Positions 7,604 to 16,486 are shown, counted from the stretch's first letter. The stretch: 64,000 nucleotides of DNA from Microbacterium tenebrionis (GCF_903645325.1 NZ_CAHJXQ010000001.1:124001-188000), one strand, 5' to 3'. Program-made: numbers and translations. Notes: a model not told the origin generated them from the sequence alone.

Positions 7604-8716
7604 GAGTTTGGTGGTTCCCCTGCGTCACTTCGACTGCTCACGTCGACGTCGAACATCGCGTTGGCGAACCCGGAGCAGCAGATCTTCGATGCGATGGTGG
7701 AGGGGTGGCGCAGCCAGCAGCGTTCTCGCGGGCTGCGTGAGCAGACCATCCAGAATCGACTGGCGACGGTCACGCGGTTTCGCGACTTCGTCGACAAGCC
7801 GCCGTGGAAGTGGACCGTCGCAGACGTCGATGAGTTCACCGCCGATTCGATGGGCCGGGTTCGAGCGTTGTCGACGCTGCGGAACAACCACGGTTCAATC
7901 CATGGATTCTGCGAGTACTTGACGAGCCCGTTGTATGACTGGATGGAGATCTGCGAGCGAGAGTTCGCGGAGATTCCGTCGCAGGTGTGCTTGCCATGGA
8001 ACACCGTCGCGCATCGGTTCGAGTTCGAGGGTGATGGAAAGCGTCGCCCGTTGGCCTATGACGAGGTGGAGTGTCTCTTCGACACGGCTGATGCGCGCGT
8101 GGAGACACTGGTCGGGTCCGGGCGCAAAGGGGCGCTCGGCGCGCTACGTGATGCGCAGCTGTTGAAGACGGTCTACGCGTTCGGGTTGCGGCGCACAGAA
8201 GCGGTGATGCTCGACACGGTTGACTTGCACTACACCGCGAAGATGCGGCAGTGGGGCCGCTATGGCGCGATCCACGTACGGTGGGCGAAGGCCGCGGGAG
8301 GTGGCGCGCCACGACGACGTACCGTGCTGCTGGTGCCGGAGTTCGATTGGTGGGTGCCGGGCATGGAGCAGTGGGTGGAGCAGGCGCGCGATCGTTTCGC
8401 CCCGGGCAGTGATCTTGACGCGCTGTGGGTGACGGAACGCCGCACCCGACTGTCGGCCGGCTATCTCGACCGGCGGTTCGCGGAGCTGCGGGACGAGGCC
8501 GGCTTGTCAAAGGCCCTGACTCTGCACAGCCTCCGGCATTCGTACGTGACGCACCTGCTCGAGTTCGGCTACGCCGACCGATTCGTCCAGGAGCAGGTCG
8601 GGCACATGCATGCTTCGACGACCTCGATCTACGCCTCCGTCAGCTCGGACTTCAAGAACCGGGTACTCGCGGACGCATTGAAGGCCCTCATCGAAGGAGA
8701 AGCAGATGACCGTTGA
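7598..8716 (+). CDS. tyrosine recombinase/integrase of the metal island
   Basis: A 372-residue site-specific recombinase (integrase) acting on DNA. The N-terminal SAM-like core-binding domain spans roughly residues 25-115 (LREQTIQNRLATVTRFRDFV). The catalytic domain follows, with Arg of box I in YAFGLRRTEAVML near residue 198, the HSLRHS motif supplying His 310 and Arg 313, His 336 in VGHMHAST and the nucleophile Tyr 345 in TSIYASV, so the active site is complete. ATG at 7598 is chosen; TTG at 7586 is an alternative. It overlaps the following HTH gene by 11 bases, so the three module genes are probably co-translated. It most likely moves the island. Confidence 0.9.
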   Translation: MQEFGGSPASLRLLTSTSNIALANPEQQIFDAMVEGWRSQQRSRGLREQTIQNRLATVTRFRDFVDKPPWKWTVADVDEFTADSMGRVRALSTLRNNHGSIHGFCEYLTSPLYDWMEICEREFAEIPSQVCLPWNTVAHRFEFEGDGKRRPLAYDEVECLFDTADARVETLVGSGRKGALGALRDAQLLKTVYAFGLRRTEAVMLDTVDLHYTAKMRQWGRYGAIHVRWAKAAGGGAPRRRTVLLVPEFDWWVPGMEQWVEQARDRFAPGSDLDALWVTERRTRLSAGYLDRRFAELRDEAGLSKALTLHSLRHSYVTHLLEFGYADRFVQEQVGHMHASTTSIYASVSSDFKNRVLADALKALIEGEADDR

Positions 8717-9041
8717 GCTCGAGACCGCATGGAACCTCCGCAGCGTGATGGCCTCGCGCGGGATCTTCCAGACCTCCAAGCTGAAGCCGTTGCTCGAGGA
8801 GCGGGGCGTCGACCTGTCCCGGGAACAGGTGTACCGACTGGTGACGCAAGCACCGCAGCGGGTTCGCATCGACGTGCTCGCCGCGCTGTGCGACGCGTTG
8901 GAGTGCTCGCTCGACGACCTCGTGCAGGTCACCCGCCGGGAGGCTGCGGCCCCGGTCGCGGTGGGTGAAGACGCGACGCGGGGTGCGATCGGCGATCTGC
9001 GGCCCGTGCGGGCCACGATCCGTCGCCCGCGCTCGAAGTAG
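8706..9041 (+). CDS. XRE-type helix-turn-helix protein of the recombination module
   Basis: A 111-residue DNA-binding protein. A Cro/C1-type helix-turn-helix covers about residues 15-75 (FQTSKLKPLLEERGVDLSRE, then YRLVTQAPQRVRIDVLAALC, then ALECSLDDLV), followed by a basic tail ending RPVRATIRRPRSK. It overlaps the recombinase gene by 11 bases and is followed six bases later by the zinc-ribbon protein, so the three form one unit. By analogy with small accessory proteins of other recombinase modules it may set recombination direction or repress the operon; that role is inferred. Confidence 0.85.
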   Translation: MTVELETAWNLRSVMASRGIFQTSKLKPLLEERGVDLSREQVYRLVTQAPQRVRIDVLAALCDALECSLDDLVQVTRREAAAPVAVGEDATRGAIGDLRPVRATIRRPRSK

Positions 9042-9047
9042 GCCGCG

Positions 9048-11003
9048 GTGGCGAAGCCTCCGCAGGAGCCCAGGGTTGCTGAGGTCGCCGGGCTCGTCCA
9101 CGCGATCGCGCCGGAGATCCCGGTGGAGCGCCTTGTTGAGATCGTGGCTGAAGTCGCACCCGTGCCGCTCACCCAACGGCGTCTCGAACTCGCACTCCTC
9201 AAACAACCTGGAGTCCTCGAAGGGCGACACCGGAACGTACCGGTGACGGTGCAGGATCTGGCCCACGCTCTCGTGAACGAGGGTGCCGGGCGGGTCGTCT
9301 TGCCTACATGCGATTCCTGTGGACGTGCCGTTCGGATGCCTCACAAGACGCAGACCGGCGGTCGCCACTGCTCGCGCTGTGAACGGAATGCCCGATCGGT
9401 CGCGTGTGCCAGATGCGGACGAGTTCAGCCCGTGCAGCGCACCGTCGATGGGCAACGGTTCTGCCGGGACTGCTGGCGAGCCGATCCGCGGTCGTTCGGC
9501 GACTGCTCGCGATGCGGGCAGAACGCCACGATTATCGTCCGTCGCCCCGCGCTCGTCTGTCTCGCGTGCTACACCGCGCCGGTCAAGATGTGCGAGCTCT
9601 GCGGGGAGCCGGGCCGCGTAGCGACGCACCTGGACGGCCGACGGGTCTGCGCCCGCTGCTACTACGCGATGCGACGCCCCCAGCCGTGCCCGGAGTGCGG
9701 GCGGAAGGTGTTCCTCACTGGCTTCATGAATGGGCACAAGGTCTGCGCCGAGTGCGCAGGAGCTCCCGTGACGATGGCATGCCCGGGATGCGGGACGATC
9801 GAAGAGGTGCGCAAGCACCGGCTATGCGTAGAGTGCCAGCGACCTATCGCCACCCAGCAACTGCTTGCTGACGACAGCGGAGAGATCCGCCCCGAGCTGC
9901 ACCCGCTCGCGGAGTACCTGGTGACGCACCACGGCAGTGCGATCTCCCTCGAGCGGTGGCTGTACAAGAGCCGCTGTGCGGTCGTCCTCCGTGAGCTCGC
10001 CGATGGCACGCTGCCCCTCACCGCGGACGCGATCATGACCAGAGCGCACGCCGGCCAGTCCGTGGCATTCCTGCTCTCGCTCCTCATCCGCTCAGGCGTG
10101 CTGCCCGATTTCGACATCCAAGCGGCGAGGTTCGAGCACTGGTTCCAACGGTGGCTTCCGACCGTCCCCCATCCCGAGGACCGGCTCCTCCTACGGCGGT
10201 ACTGCACCTGGGAGCTGCTGCCGTCGGGCAGATCACTCAGGGGCAGACCAGCTACGGCCGTCCGATCCGGCTCCACCTATCAGAAGGTGCGTGCGGCGCT
10301 GAAGCGGTGCGCGGCCCTCCTGCAGCAGATCCGCGCGAGCGGCGAAACGCTGACGACATACCCGCAGCGATCTCTCGACGGCTTCCTCACCGGTTCGCCC
10401 TCACAACGGGATGCCCTCGCGCCGTTCACCCGGTGGCTGCGACGGCACCGCCTGAGCCGCCTCCGGGTCGAGTTCCGCAGCCATCGCCTCGAAGGGCGCG
10501 ACTACGCCGCCGACCATCGGTGGACGATGGCACGCGCGTTCATCACGCGAGACGACATGGATCCCGTGACGCGAGTCAGCGGATTGCTCGTCCTGTTCTA
10601 CGGGCTCCACCTGACCCGCACCGCAGCGATCACCCGCGCACAAGTCGATACGACCGCGCGCTCCATGACGCTGACGGTCGGAACTGAACCGATCGAGCTG
10701 CCCGAAGTCCTCGCCGAAGCAATGGTCCAGCTGCTCGACGGCAACCGCTCCGACACTTGGCTCTTCCCGGGCAGGAACCCGGGCCGACCGATCACCCCCG
10801 GGCCGCTCAGCCGTCGACTCCGTCAAGAAGGACTCCTCGCCGGCAGCGCTCGTGTCACCGCGCTGATGGACCTCACCCGACAACTGCATCCTCGAATCGT
10901 GTCCGACCTGCTCGGCATCACGGCGTCATCAGCTGCCGCCTGGGCACGCCTCTCCGGGGGCGAATGGTCCGACTATCCCGCGCTGCGCTCAACCTCGACC
11001 TGA
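9048..11003 (+). CDS. six-zinc-ribbon protein with degenerate recombinase-like C-terminus
   Basis: A 651-residue protein. Residues about 85-270 contain six successive CxxC...CxxC pairs: CDSC/CSRC, CARC/CRDC, CSRC/CLAC, CELC/CARC, CPEC/CAEC, CPGC/CVEC, a tandem array of zinc ribbons. The C-terminal third (about 440-640) reads like the core-binding and catalytic domains of tyrosine recombinases: LLVLFYGLHLTRTAAITRAQ sits where box I should be and ALMDLTRQLHPRIVSDLLGI where the HxxR helix should be. The expected His-x-x-Arg and tyrosine are not conserved, so catalysis is doubtful. Start GTG at 9048. In size and position it recalls TnpB of Tn554-like elements. Role inferred: accessory or DNA-targeting partner of the upstream integrase. 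Confidence 0.75.
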   Translation: MAKPPQEPRVAEVAGLVHAIAPEIPVERLVEIVAEVAPVPLTQRRLELALLKQPGVLEGRHRNVPVTVQDLAHALVNEGAGRVVLPTCDSCGRAVRMPHKTQTGGRHCSRCERNARSVACARCGRVQPVQRTVDGQRFCRDCWRADPRSFGDCSRCGQNATIIVRRPALVCLACYTAPVKMCELCGEPGRVATHLDGRRVCARCYYAMRRPQPCPECGRKVFLTGFMNGHKVCAECAGAPVTMACPGCGTIEEVRKHRLCVECQRPIATQQLLADDSGEIRPELHPLAEYLVTHHGSAISLERWLYKSRCAVVLRELADGTLPLTADAIMTRAHAGQSVAFLLSLLIRSGVLPDFDIQAARFEHWFQRWLPTVPHPEDRLLLRRYCTWELLPSGRSLRGRPATAVRSGSTYQKVRAALKRCAALLQQIRASGETLTTYPQRSLDGFLTGSPSQRDALAPFTRWLRRHRLSRLRVEFRSHRLEGRDYAADHRWTMARAFITRDDMDPVTRVSGLLVLFYGLHLTRTAAITRAQVDTTARSMTLTVGTEPIELPEVLAEAMVQLLDGNRSDTWLFPGRNPGRPITPGPLSRRLRQEGLLAGSARVTALMDLTRQLHPRIVSDLLGITASSAAAWARLSGGEWSDYPALRSTST

Positions 11004-11071
11004 GCACCAATGGCCTCCCGCTACGCTTGCGCCTCCAGTGGGTGAATTATCGGACAGACCCCCGGGCTTGG

Positions 11072-11461
11072 CTACAGATAGCGGCAGACCTGATCCGAGC
11101 TGCACGTGTCGGGCTCGACGTGCTCGGCCTGGTCGCGGAGCCCGGCGAGGGTGTCGCGCAGGTCGTGGAGCTGCCTGAGCTGCTGGTCGATATCGGTGAG
11201 GCGTGCGTCGAGGAGGTCGCGGACGTGGCTGCAGGGCGCTTGGCCGTGGTCGCGGATGTGGAGGATCTGCTGGATCTGGGCGAGGGTGAGTCCAGCGGCT
11301 TGGCCGCGGTGGATGAAGTCGATTCGGGCGATGGTCTCGGCGGTGTAGTTGCGGTAGCCGCTGGGCGTGCGCCCGGCCGGCGGCAGGAGCCCCTGGTCCT
11401 CGTAGAACCGCAACGTCTTCGCCGTGGTGCCGGCCGCGTCGGCGAGCTCTCCGATCCGCAT
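11072..11461 (-). CDS. merR: MerR-family heavy-metal regulator
   Basis: A 129-residue MerR-family activator. The winged helix is MRIGELADAAGTTAKTLRFY, then EDQGLLPPAGRTPSGYRNYT, followed by the long dimerisation helix. Candidate metal ligands are Cys in APCSHV (about residue 80) and the C-terminal pair in DTCSSDQVCRYL, arranged broadly as in MerR, whose three cysteines bind Hg(II). It is divergent from merA across an operator with the stretched 20-bp promoter spacer typical of this family, so it most probably activates merA-merB-MerF-like in response to Hg(II). The frame is open upstream, but MRIGELA is the family start. Copper or zinc sensing is less likely given the neighbours. Confidence 0.88.
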   Translation of the reverse strand: MRIGELADAAGTTAKTLRFYEDQGLLPPAGRTPSGYRNYTAETIARIDFIHRGQAAGLTLAQIQQILHIRDHGQAPCSHVRDLLDARLTDIDQQLRQLHDLRDTLAGLRDQAEHVEPDTCSSDQVCRYL

Positions 11462-11498
11462 TCCCCGCCCCCCTTTTCGCTGGTCGCAAATTTCGTGC

Positions 11499-11530
11499 TT
11501 GACCTTCCCCTGTGGTGGAAGGTTCATGAT
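11499..11530 (+). promoter_or_regulatory. merR/merA operator-promoter
   Basis: TTGACC (-35, 11499-11504) and CATGAT (-10, 11525-11530) are 20 bp apart, too long for unaided polymerase. An inverted repeat ACCTTCC (11502-11508) / GGAAGGT (11517-11523) fills the spacer. Over-long spacing with a dyad between the boxes is the hallmark of MerR-family promoters, which the metal-bound activator untwists. Confidence 0.85.
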
Positions 11531-11575
11531 GAGTGTATCAGCGGGATGTTCCAAGATGTCCAGGGAGGAATAAGG

Positions 11576-13000
11576 ATGCCATCGAGGTTTGATCTGGCCG
11601 TGATTGGGTCGGGTGGCGCGGCATTCGCCGCGGCGATCCGCGCCACCACACTGGGAAAGTCGGTGGTGATGATCGAGCGCGGCACGTTGGGCGGCACGTG
11701 CGTGAACACGGGGTGCGTTCCGTCCAAGGCGCTACTCGCGGCCGCCGAGGCCCGCCACGTGGCCGCGGATGCGGGCTCCCGGTTCCCGGGGATCGCCGCC
11801 ACCGCTGGCCCGGTAGACATGCACGGGCTGGTGGGTGGCAAGCAGGACCTGGTCGAGGCGATGCGGAGTGAGAAGTACATCGACGTGGCAGAAGCCTACG
11901 GCTGGCCGGTCCGCCAGGGCGAGGCGGCGTTCGCCGGCACGCCGGATGCGTCGGTCCTCGAGGTCACCGCCGCGGACGGCACCGTCGAAACCATCGAGGC
12001 CGCCCACTACCTCATCGCCACAGGCTCCCGCCCGTGGGCTCCTGCCATCGAGGGGCTGGACGGCGTCGACTTTCTCACCTCGACGTCGGCGATGGAGCTG
12101 TCCGAGGTGCCTGACTCGCTGCTGGTGCTCGGCGGGGGCTATGTGGCGCTGGAGATGGCACAGTTGTTCGCCCGGCTCGGCTCGAAGGTGACTCTGCTGG
12201 TGAGGTCCCGGCTGGCGTCGAAGGAGGAGCCGGAAGTCTCCAAGGCGTTGCAGGAAATCTTCGCCGACGAGGGCATCCGAGTGGTCCGCCGCGCCATCCC
12301 CACCCGCGTCACCCGCGACCCGGGCACCGGCCAGATCGTCGCCGCGGCCGAGGTCTCGGGCGGCGTGCAGGAGTTCCGTGCCGACGAGATCCTCGTCGCG
12401 CTCGGCCGCGCCCCGGTCACCGACGGGCTCAACCTCGAGACCGTGCAAGTGAAGACCGGCGAGGCCGGAGAGGTCGTGGTCACCGACCAGTTGCAGTCCT
12501 CCAACCCTCGCGTCTGGGCGGCTGGGGATGTCACCGGGCACCCCGAGTTCGTCTACGTCGCAGCCCGGCACGGCACATTGGTCGCCGAGAACGCCTTCAC
12601 TGACGCCAGCACGTCGGTCGACTACACGCGGATGCCGCGGGTCACATTCACGAGCCCTGCCGTCGGCGCGGTCGGGATGACCGAGAAGGAGGTCATCGCG
12701 GCCGGGATCCGCTGCGACTGCCGTGTCCTGCCACTGGAGTACGTGCCCCGCGCGCTGGTGAACCGGGACACCCGCGGGTTCATCAAGATGGTCGCCAACG
12801 CGGACACCGGCGAGATCCTCGGCCTGACCGCGGTCGCCAAGGACGCCGGCGAACTCGCCGCCGCAGGTGTCCACATCCTCGGCAAGACCATCACCGAGGT
12901 CGCCGACGCGTGGGCCCCGTACCTGACCACGGCCGAAGGCATCCGGATCGTCGCCAAGGCCTTCACCACCGATGTGTCGATGCTGTCCTGCTGCGCCTGA
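11576..13000 (+). CDS. merA: mercuric reductase
   Basis: A 474-residue flavoprotein that reduces Hg(II) to volatile Hg(0) with NADPH. Seen: FAD-binding VIGSGGAAFAAAIRA, the redox-active disulfide in GGTCVNTGCVPSK (Cys 42, Cys 47), the NADPH-binding LVLGGGYVALEMAQ, the second FAD loop RVWAAGDVTGHPEFVYVAA, and the C-terminal vicinal cysteine pair SMLSCCA (472-473) that hands Hg(II) to the active site. The N-terminal HMA metallochaperone domain of many proteobacterial enzymes is absent, as in other actinobacterial forms. ATG at 11576 follows a clear GGGAGGA site. First gene of the mer operon. Confidence 0.96.
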   Translation: MPSRFDLAVIGSGGAAFAAAIRATTLGKSVVMIERGTLGGTCVNTGCVPSKALLAAAEARHVAADAGSRFPGIAATAGPVDMHGLVGGKQDLVEAMRSEKYIDVAEAYGWPVRQGEAAFAGTPDASVLEVTAADGTVETIEAAHYLIATGSRPWAPAIEGLDGVDFLTSTSAMELSEVPDSLLVLGGGYVALEMAQLFARLGSKVTLLVRSRLASKEEPEVSKALQEIFADEGIRVVRRAIPTRVTRDPGTGQIVAAAEVSGGVQEFRADEILVALGRAPVTDGLNLETVQVKTGEAGEVVVTDQLQSSNPRVWAAGDVTGHPEFVYVAARHGTLVAENAFTDASTSVDYTRMPRVTFTSPAVGAVGMTEKEVIAAGIRCDCRVLPLEYVPRALVNRDTRGFIKMVANADTGEILGLTAVAKDAGELAAAGVHILGKTITEVADAWAPYLTTAEGIRIVAKAFTTDVSMLSCCA

Positions 13001-13048
13001 CCGCGCGCCAGACAGCGGATCCACCCCATCAGAAACTGGAGCCTCGCC

Positions 13049-13711
13049 ATGACGCCCCTCACTACCGACCTGACCGATCGGCTCGCCCGGTCCGAGGAGA
13101 CAGCCCTGCTGGTTCCGCTCCTGCGGCTGCTTGTCGCCGGTGACCCGGTCACCATCGAGCAGCTCGCGACCGCCACCGCTCTCACCGCCGACGAGGTCCG
13201 CACCCGCCTCGCCGCGTCACCGGACACCGAGTACGACGACCAGGGGCGGATTATCGGTCAGGGCCTGACCCTGCGCCCCACCACCCACCGGTTCACCGTC
13301 GCCGGTGAGGAGCTCTACACCTGGTGCGCCTTCGATACCCTGATCTTCCCCACGCTCCTCGATCGGCCCGCCCGGGTCGAATCGATCTCCCCGGCCAGCG
13401 GCGACACGATCCGCGTCACCGTCGACTCGACCGCCGGTGTCACTAGCGTGGAACCGGCGACCGCGGTGGTGTCCTTGGTCAGCCCCGAGGCCATGCACTC
13501 GATTCGCTCCTCGTTCTGCAACCAGGTCCACTACTTCGCTTCCCGCGAGGACGCCGCCGGATGGCTCACGGAACACCCGATGGCCCAAATCCTCACGGTC
13601 GCCGATGCCTTCGAGGTTGGCAGCACCCTGATCACCGAGATGCTCGAGCGCCCCCGGACCGGTGCCGACGAACTGTCTGGAAGCTGCTGCGGTCCCGAGA
13701 CCTGCTGCTGA
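13049..13711 (+). CDS. merB: organomercurial lyase
   Basis: A 220-residue alkylmercury lyase, which splits the carbon-mercury bond by protonolysis and passes Hg(II) to MerA. The catalytic residues are placed as in plasmid R831b MerB (Cys 96, Asp 99, Cys 159): here Cys 93 and Asp 96 in LYTWCAFDTLIFP and Cys 157 in SSFCNQVHYF. An N-terminal winged-helix-like segment (LLVAGDPVTIEQLATATALT) is typical. The C-terminus carries an extra Cys-rich tail, SGSCCGPETCC, which may help metal transfer. It lies 48 bases after merA with a GGAG-type site, in the same operon, so the island gives broad-spectrum mercury resistance. Confidence 0.95.
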   Translation: MTPLTTDLTDRLARSEETALLVPLLRLLVAGDPVTIEQLATATALTADEVRTRLAASPDTEYDDQGRIIGQGLTLRPTTHRFTVAGEELYTWCAFDTLIFPTLLDRPARVESISPASGDTIRVTVDSTAGVTSVEPATAVVSLVSPEAMHSIRSSFCNQVHYFASREDAAGWLTEHPMAQILTVADAFEVGSTLITEMLERPRTGADELSGSCCGPETCC

Positions 13712-13739
13712 GACGGCACCACGAGAGGACAGAACACCA

Positions 13740-14060
13740 ATGCCTCCCAACCAGGACGACCAGCGAGGCGGCCGTGGCCTGCTCCTTGGGGCCGTCGCCG
13801 CACTGCTCGTGGTCGGCTGCTGCGCCCTCCTTCCACTTCTCGTCGTCGGAGGCACGATCACAGGGATCGGCACCCTCCTCCGCAACCCGTGGGTGATCAC
13901 GGGCGGTGCCGCACTCCTGATCCTCGCGGTGGTTGCAAGCATCGTGATGACAGCGCGTGCCAGGCGACACCGCCGCGAAAACGACCCCGACTGCTGCCCG
14001 CCCCTTCGCCCGACCATAACGAAGACAGACCCGAGGCGAAGGGAAACCGGAACCAAATGA
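13740..14060 (+). CDS. MerF-like small membrane protein, putative Hg(II) importer
   Basis: A 106-residue protein with two predicted membrane helices, GLLLGAVAALLVVGCCALLP (about 13-32) and WVITGGAALLILAVVASIVM (about 51-70). It has two vicinal cysteine pairs: Cys 27-28 inside the first helix and Cys 85-86 in the polar tail (NDPDCCPP). Mercury importers MerT, MerF and MerH use just such a pair in helix 1 and, in MerF, a second pair after helix 2 to relay Hg(II) to MerA. It lies 28 bases after merB in the operon. Similarity in primary sequence to MerF is low, so the importer role is inferred from architecture and position. Confidence 0.65.
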   Translation: MPPNQDDQRGGRGLLLGAVAALLVVGCCALLPLLVVGGTITGIGTLLRNPWVITGGAALLILAVVASIVMTARARRHRRENDPDCCPPLRPTITKTDPRRRETGTK

Positions 14061-14214
14061 TCATGGCCATTAGACCCCGGCATACGGCCCGCCCGATAGG
14101 CCCCTAGCCAGCAGGCAAGTCGCCGATCAACGCGCGCGAACTCTGATGTGAAATCTAAAGGTCATCCGCATGGTCCCGGATCAAGCCGTCACGCGGCGGC
14201 GACGTCCTGCGCGG

Positions 14215-16128
14215 TCACGTGCTTGCCTTCCGCGTCGACGCGGCGCGCAGGCCGTTGAGGATCACGATCACCTCGGCGATCTCGTGCACCAGCACCACCG
14301 CCGCAAGCCCCAGGACGCCAAAGAGGGCGAGCGGGAGCAGGGCGGTGATGATCAGCAGCGACAGGATGATGTTCTGGTTGATGATGTGCCGCCCCCGACG
14401 GGCATGGGCGAACGCGCGCGGGAGAAGCCGCAGATCGTGACCGGTGAAGGCCACGTCGGCCGACTCGATCGCGGCGTCGGAGCCCGTCGCGTCCATCGCG
14501 ATCCCGATGTCCGCGGCGGCCAGCGCAGGGGCGTCGTTGATGCCGTCGCCGATCATCGCGACCGGCCCCTTCGCACCGAGCTCTGCGATCGCGGCGGCCT
14601 TGTCTTCGGGGCGCAGCTCGGCGCGGACGTCATCGATCCCTGCATGCGCAGCGAGGGCGCGGGCGGTGCGGGCGTTGTCGCCGGTGAGCATGGTCACCCC
14701 GATGCCCTGGGTCGCGAGGGTGCGGACCACTTCAGGGACCTCGGGGCGCAGCTCGTCGCGGACGCCGATCGCGGCGACCGGGACGCCGCCGCGGTGGACG
14801 ATCACGACTGTCATGCCCTGCTCCTCCAGCCCCGCGACCCGGTCGCCGAGGGTCCCGGCGTCGAGCCAGCGCGGGCTGCCGACGGTGATCCGCGCGCCGG
14901 CGAGCTCGCCCTCGATGCCGTGCCCGGCCTGCTCGGTCACGCCCTCCGCCGCAGGGGCATCCGGCGCTGCGGCGGTGATCGCGGCGGCGAGGGGGTGGGT
15001 GCTGTGCTGCTCCAGAGCGGCCGCCCACGCCAGCGCCTCCGCCTCGCTCACACCGTCCACGGTGAGGACGGCGGTGACGGCGGGCTCGTTGCGGGTGAGG
15101 GTGCCGGTCTTGTCGACGGCGACGTGGCGGATCACGCCGAACCGCTCGAACGCGGCACCGGACTTGATGATCACGCCGAACTTGCTCGCCGAGCCGATCG
15201 CCGCGACCACGGTCAGCGGCACGGAGATCGCCAGTGCGCAGGGCGATGCCGCGACCAGCACGACCAGGGCGCGGGTGATCCACAGCTCCGGGTCGCCGAG
15301 CAGCGAGCCGATGATCGCGACCAGGGCGGCGAGGATCAGCACGCCCGGGACGAGAGGGCGGGCGATGCGGTCGGCGAGGCGGGCGCGGTCGCCCTTCTCC
15401 GCCTGAGCCTTCTCCACGAGGTCGACGATCGTGGTCAGTGAGTTGTCGGTGCCTGCCGCGGTCGTTTCGACCTCCAGTGCCCCGGCGGTGTTGATTGCGC
15501 CGGCGGAGACGGCATCGCCGGGTTCGACCTCGACCGGGATCGACTCCCCGGTGATCGCGGACGTGTCCAGGCTGGAACGTCCCGTGCGGACGACGCCGTC
15601 GGTCGCGATCCGCTCACCCGGCCGCACCAACATCAGCTGCCCGACAGCCAGATCCTTCGCGGCGACCTCGACCGAGACGCCGTCGCGGCGGATGGTGGCG
15701 GTCTCCGGGACGAGCTTGAGCAGTGCCCGCAGCCCGCCGCGGGCACGGTCCATCGCCTTGTCCTCCAGCGCCTCGGCGATCGAGTACAGGAATGCCAGCG
15801 CTGCGGCCTCCTCGACGTAGCCGAGGATCACCGCGCCGAGCGCGCTGATGGTCATCAGCAGCCCGATGCCGAGCTTGCCCTTGAAGAGGTTCCGGATCGC
15901 GCCCGGCGTGAACGTCGACGCGCCCAGCAGCAGGCCGATCCAGAACAGCACCAGCGCAGGGATCTCCATCCCGGACCACTCCAGCGCCAGACCGGTGAGG
16001 AACGCCACACCGGAGAAGACCGGGACCATGATCCCGCGGTCCCGCCACCAGGGGCGCTCCGCCTCCTCGGCCTCTTCGCCGACTGCGGTCTCAGGCTCGT
16101 CGTGCTCGCAGCCGCACGCCGCGCTCAC
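14215..16128 (-). CDS. P1B-type heavy-metal translocating ATPase (SPC motif)
   Basis: A 637-residue metal-efflux ATPase. Seen in order: a short Cys/His N-terminus (ACGCEHDE) instead of an HMA domain, TGES (193-196) in the actuator, SPC (295-297) in the metal-binding helix, the phosphorylation site DKTGT (Asp 339), the HP motif in STHPLAAA, and GDGINDAPALAAADIGIAM. SPC rather than CPC, with HE in the last helix pair (VLVHEIAEVIVILNGLRA), is the P1B-4 pattern, linked in other proteins to Co, Zn, Cd or Fe. GTG at 16126-16128 overlaps the cmtR stop by four bases (GTGA), so the pair is an operon and the likely substrates are Cd(II)/Pb(II). In other annotations it may be called CadA. Confidence 0.9.
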   Translation of the reverse strand: MSAACGCEHDEPETAVGEEAEEAERPWWRDRGIMVPVFSGVAFLTGLALEWSGMEIPALVLFWIGLLLGASTFTPGAIRNLFKGKLGIGLLMTISALGAVILGYVEEAAALAFLYSIAEALEDKAMDRARGGLRALLKLVPETATIRRDGVSVEVAAKDLAVGQLMLVRPGERIATDGVVRTGRSSLDTSAITGESIPVEVEPGDAVSAGAINTAGALEVETTAAGTDNSLTTIVDLVEKAQAEKGDRARLADRIARPLVPGVLILAALVAIIGSLLGDPELWITRALVVLVAASPCALAISVPLTVVAAIGSASKFGVIIKSGAAFERFGVIRHVAVDKTGTLTRNEPAVTAVLTVDGVSEAEALAWAAALEQHSTHPLAAAITAAAPDAPAAEGVTEQAGHGIEGELAGARITVGSPRWLDAGTLGDRVAGLEEQGMTVVIVHRGGVPVAAIGVRDELRPEVPEVVRTLATQGIGVTMLTGDNARTARALAAHAGIDDVRAELRPEDKAAAIAELGAKGPVAMIGDGINDAPALAAADIGIAMDATGSDAAIESADVAFTGHDLRLLPRAFAHARRGRHIINQNIILSLLIITALLPLALFGVLGLAAVVLVHEIAEVIVILNGLRAASTRKAST

Positions 16129-16484
16129 GCGCCCGCTCCCGTCCCGCAGCAGCCCGGCACCGTGCACGAAGCGTCCATGCAGGGCGCGTGCTCGTCCACC
16201 GCGAGCGTCACGTCCACCAGCGCGGTCAGCGCCGCCGCGAGGTGCGGGTCCGCGATCTCGTAGCGCGTCTGCCGCCCTTCCGGCTCGGCGACCACGATGC
16301 CGCAGTCGCGCAGGCAGGTCAGGTGGTTCGAGACGTTCGAGCGGGTCAGCTCCAGCTCACGCGAGAGCACCGCCGGGTAGCTGGGGCCGTCGAGCAGGGT
16401 CATCAGTATCCGGGAGCGCGTCGGGTCCGCCATGGCCCGGCCGAGCCGGTTCATGACGGCGAGACGTGGAGCAATGGTCAGCAT
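16125..16484 (-). CDS. cmtR: ArsR/SmtB-family Cd/Pb-sensing repressor, CmtR-like
   Basis: A 119-residue winged-helix repressor. It matches Mycobacterium tuberculosis CmtR closely: LGRAMADPTRSRILMTLLDG and LTRSNVSNHLTCLRDCGIVV. The metal-binding cysteines of CmtR (57, 61, 102) fall at exactly the same residue numbers here: Cys 57 and 61 in TCLRDCG and Cys 102 in APCMDA. CmtR releases DNA on binding Cd(II) or Pb(II), derepressing its efflux ATPase, which here is the overlapping downstream gene. A Cys-rich tail (ASCTVPGCCG) is extra. ATG at 16482-16484 is preceded by an ACTG/CAGT dyad that probably is its operator. Confidence 0.93.
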   Translation of the reverse strand: MLTIAPRLAVMNRLGRAMADPTRSRILMTLLDGPSYPAVLSRELELTRSNVSNHLTCLRDCGIVVAEPEGRQTRYEIADPHLAAALTALVDVTLAVDEHAPCMDASCTVPGCCGTGAGA

Positions 16485-16486
16485 GC

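Noticed and set aside
10757..11575. N-terminal extension of merA of about 270 residues
   Set aside because: It runs antisense through merR and through the operator; the true ATG at 11576 has a strong ribosome-binding site and opens on the FAD motif.
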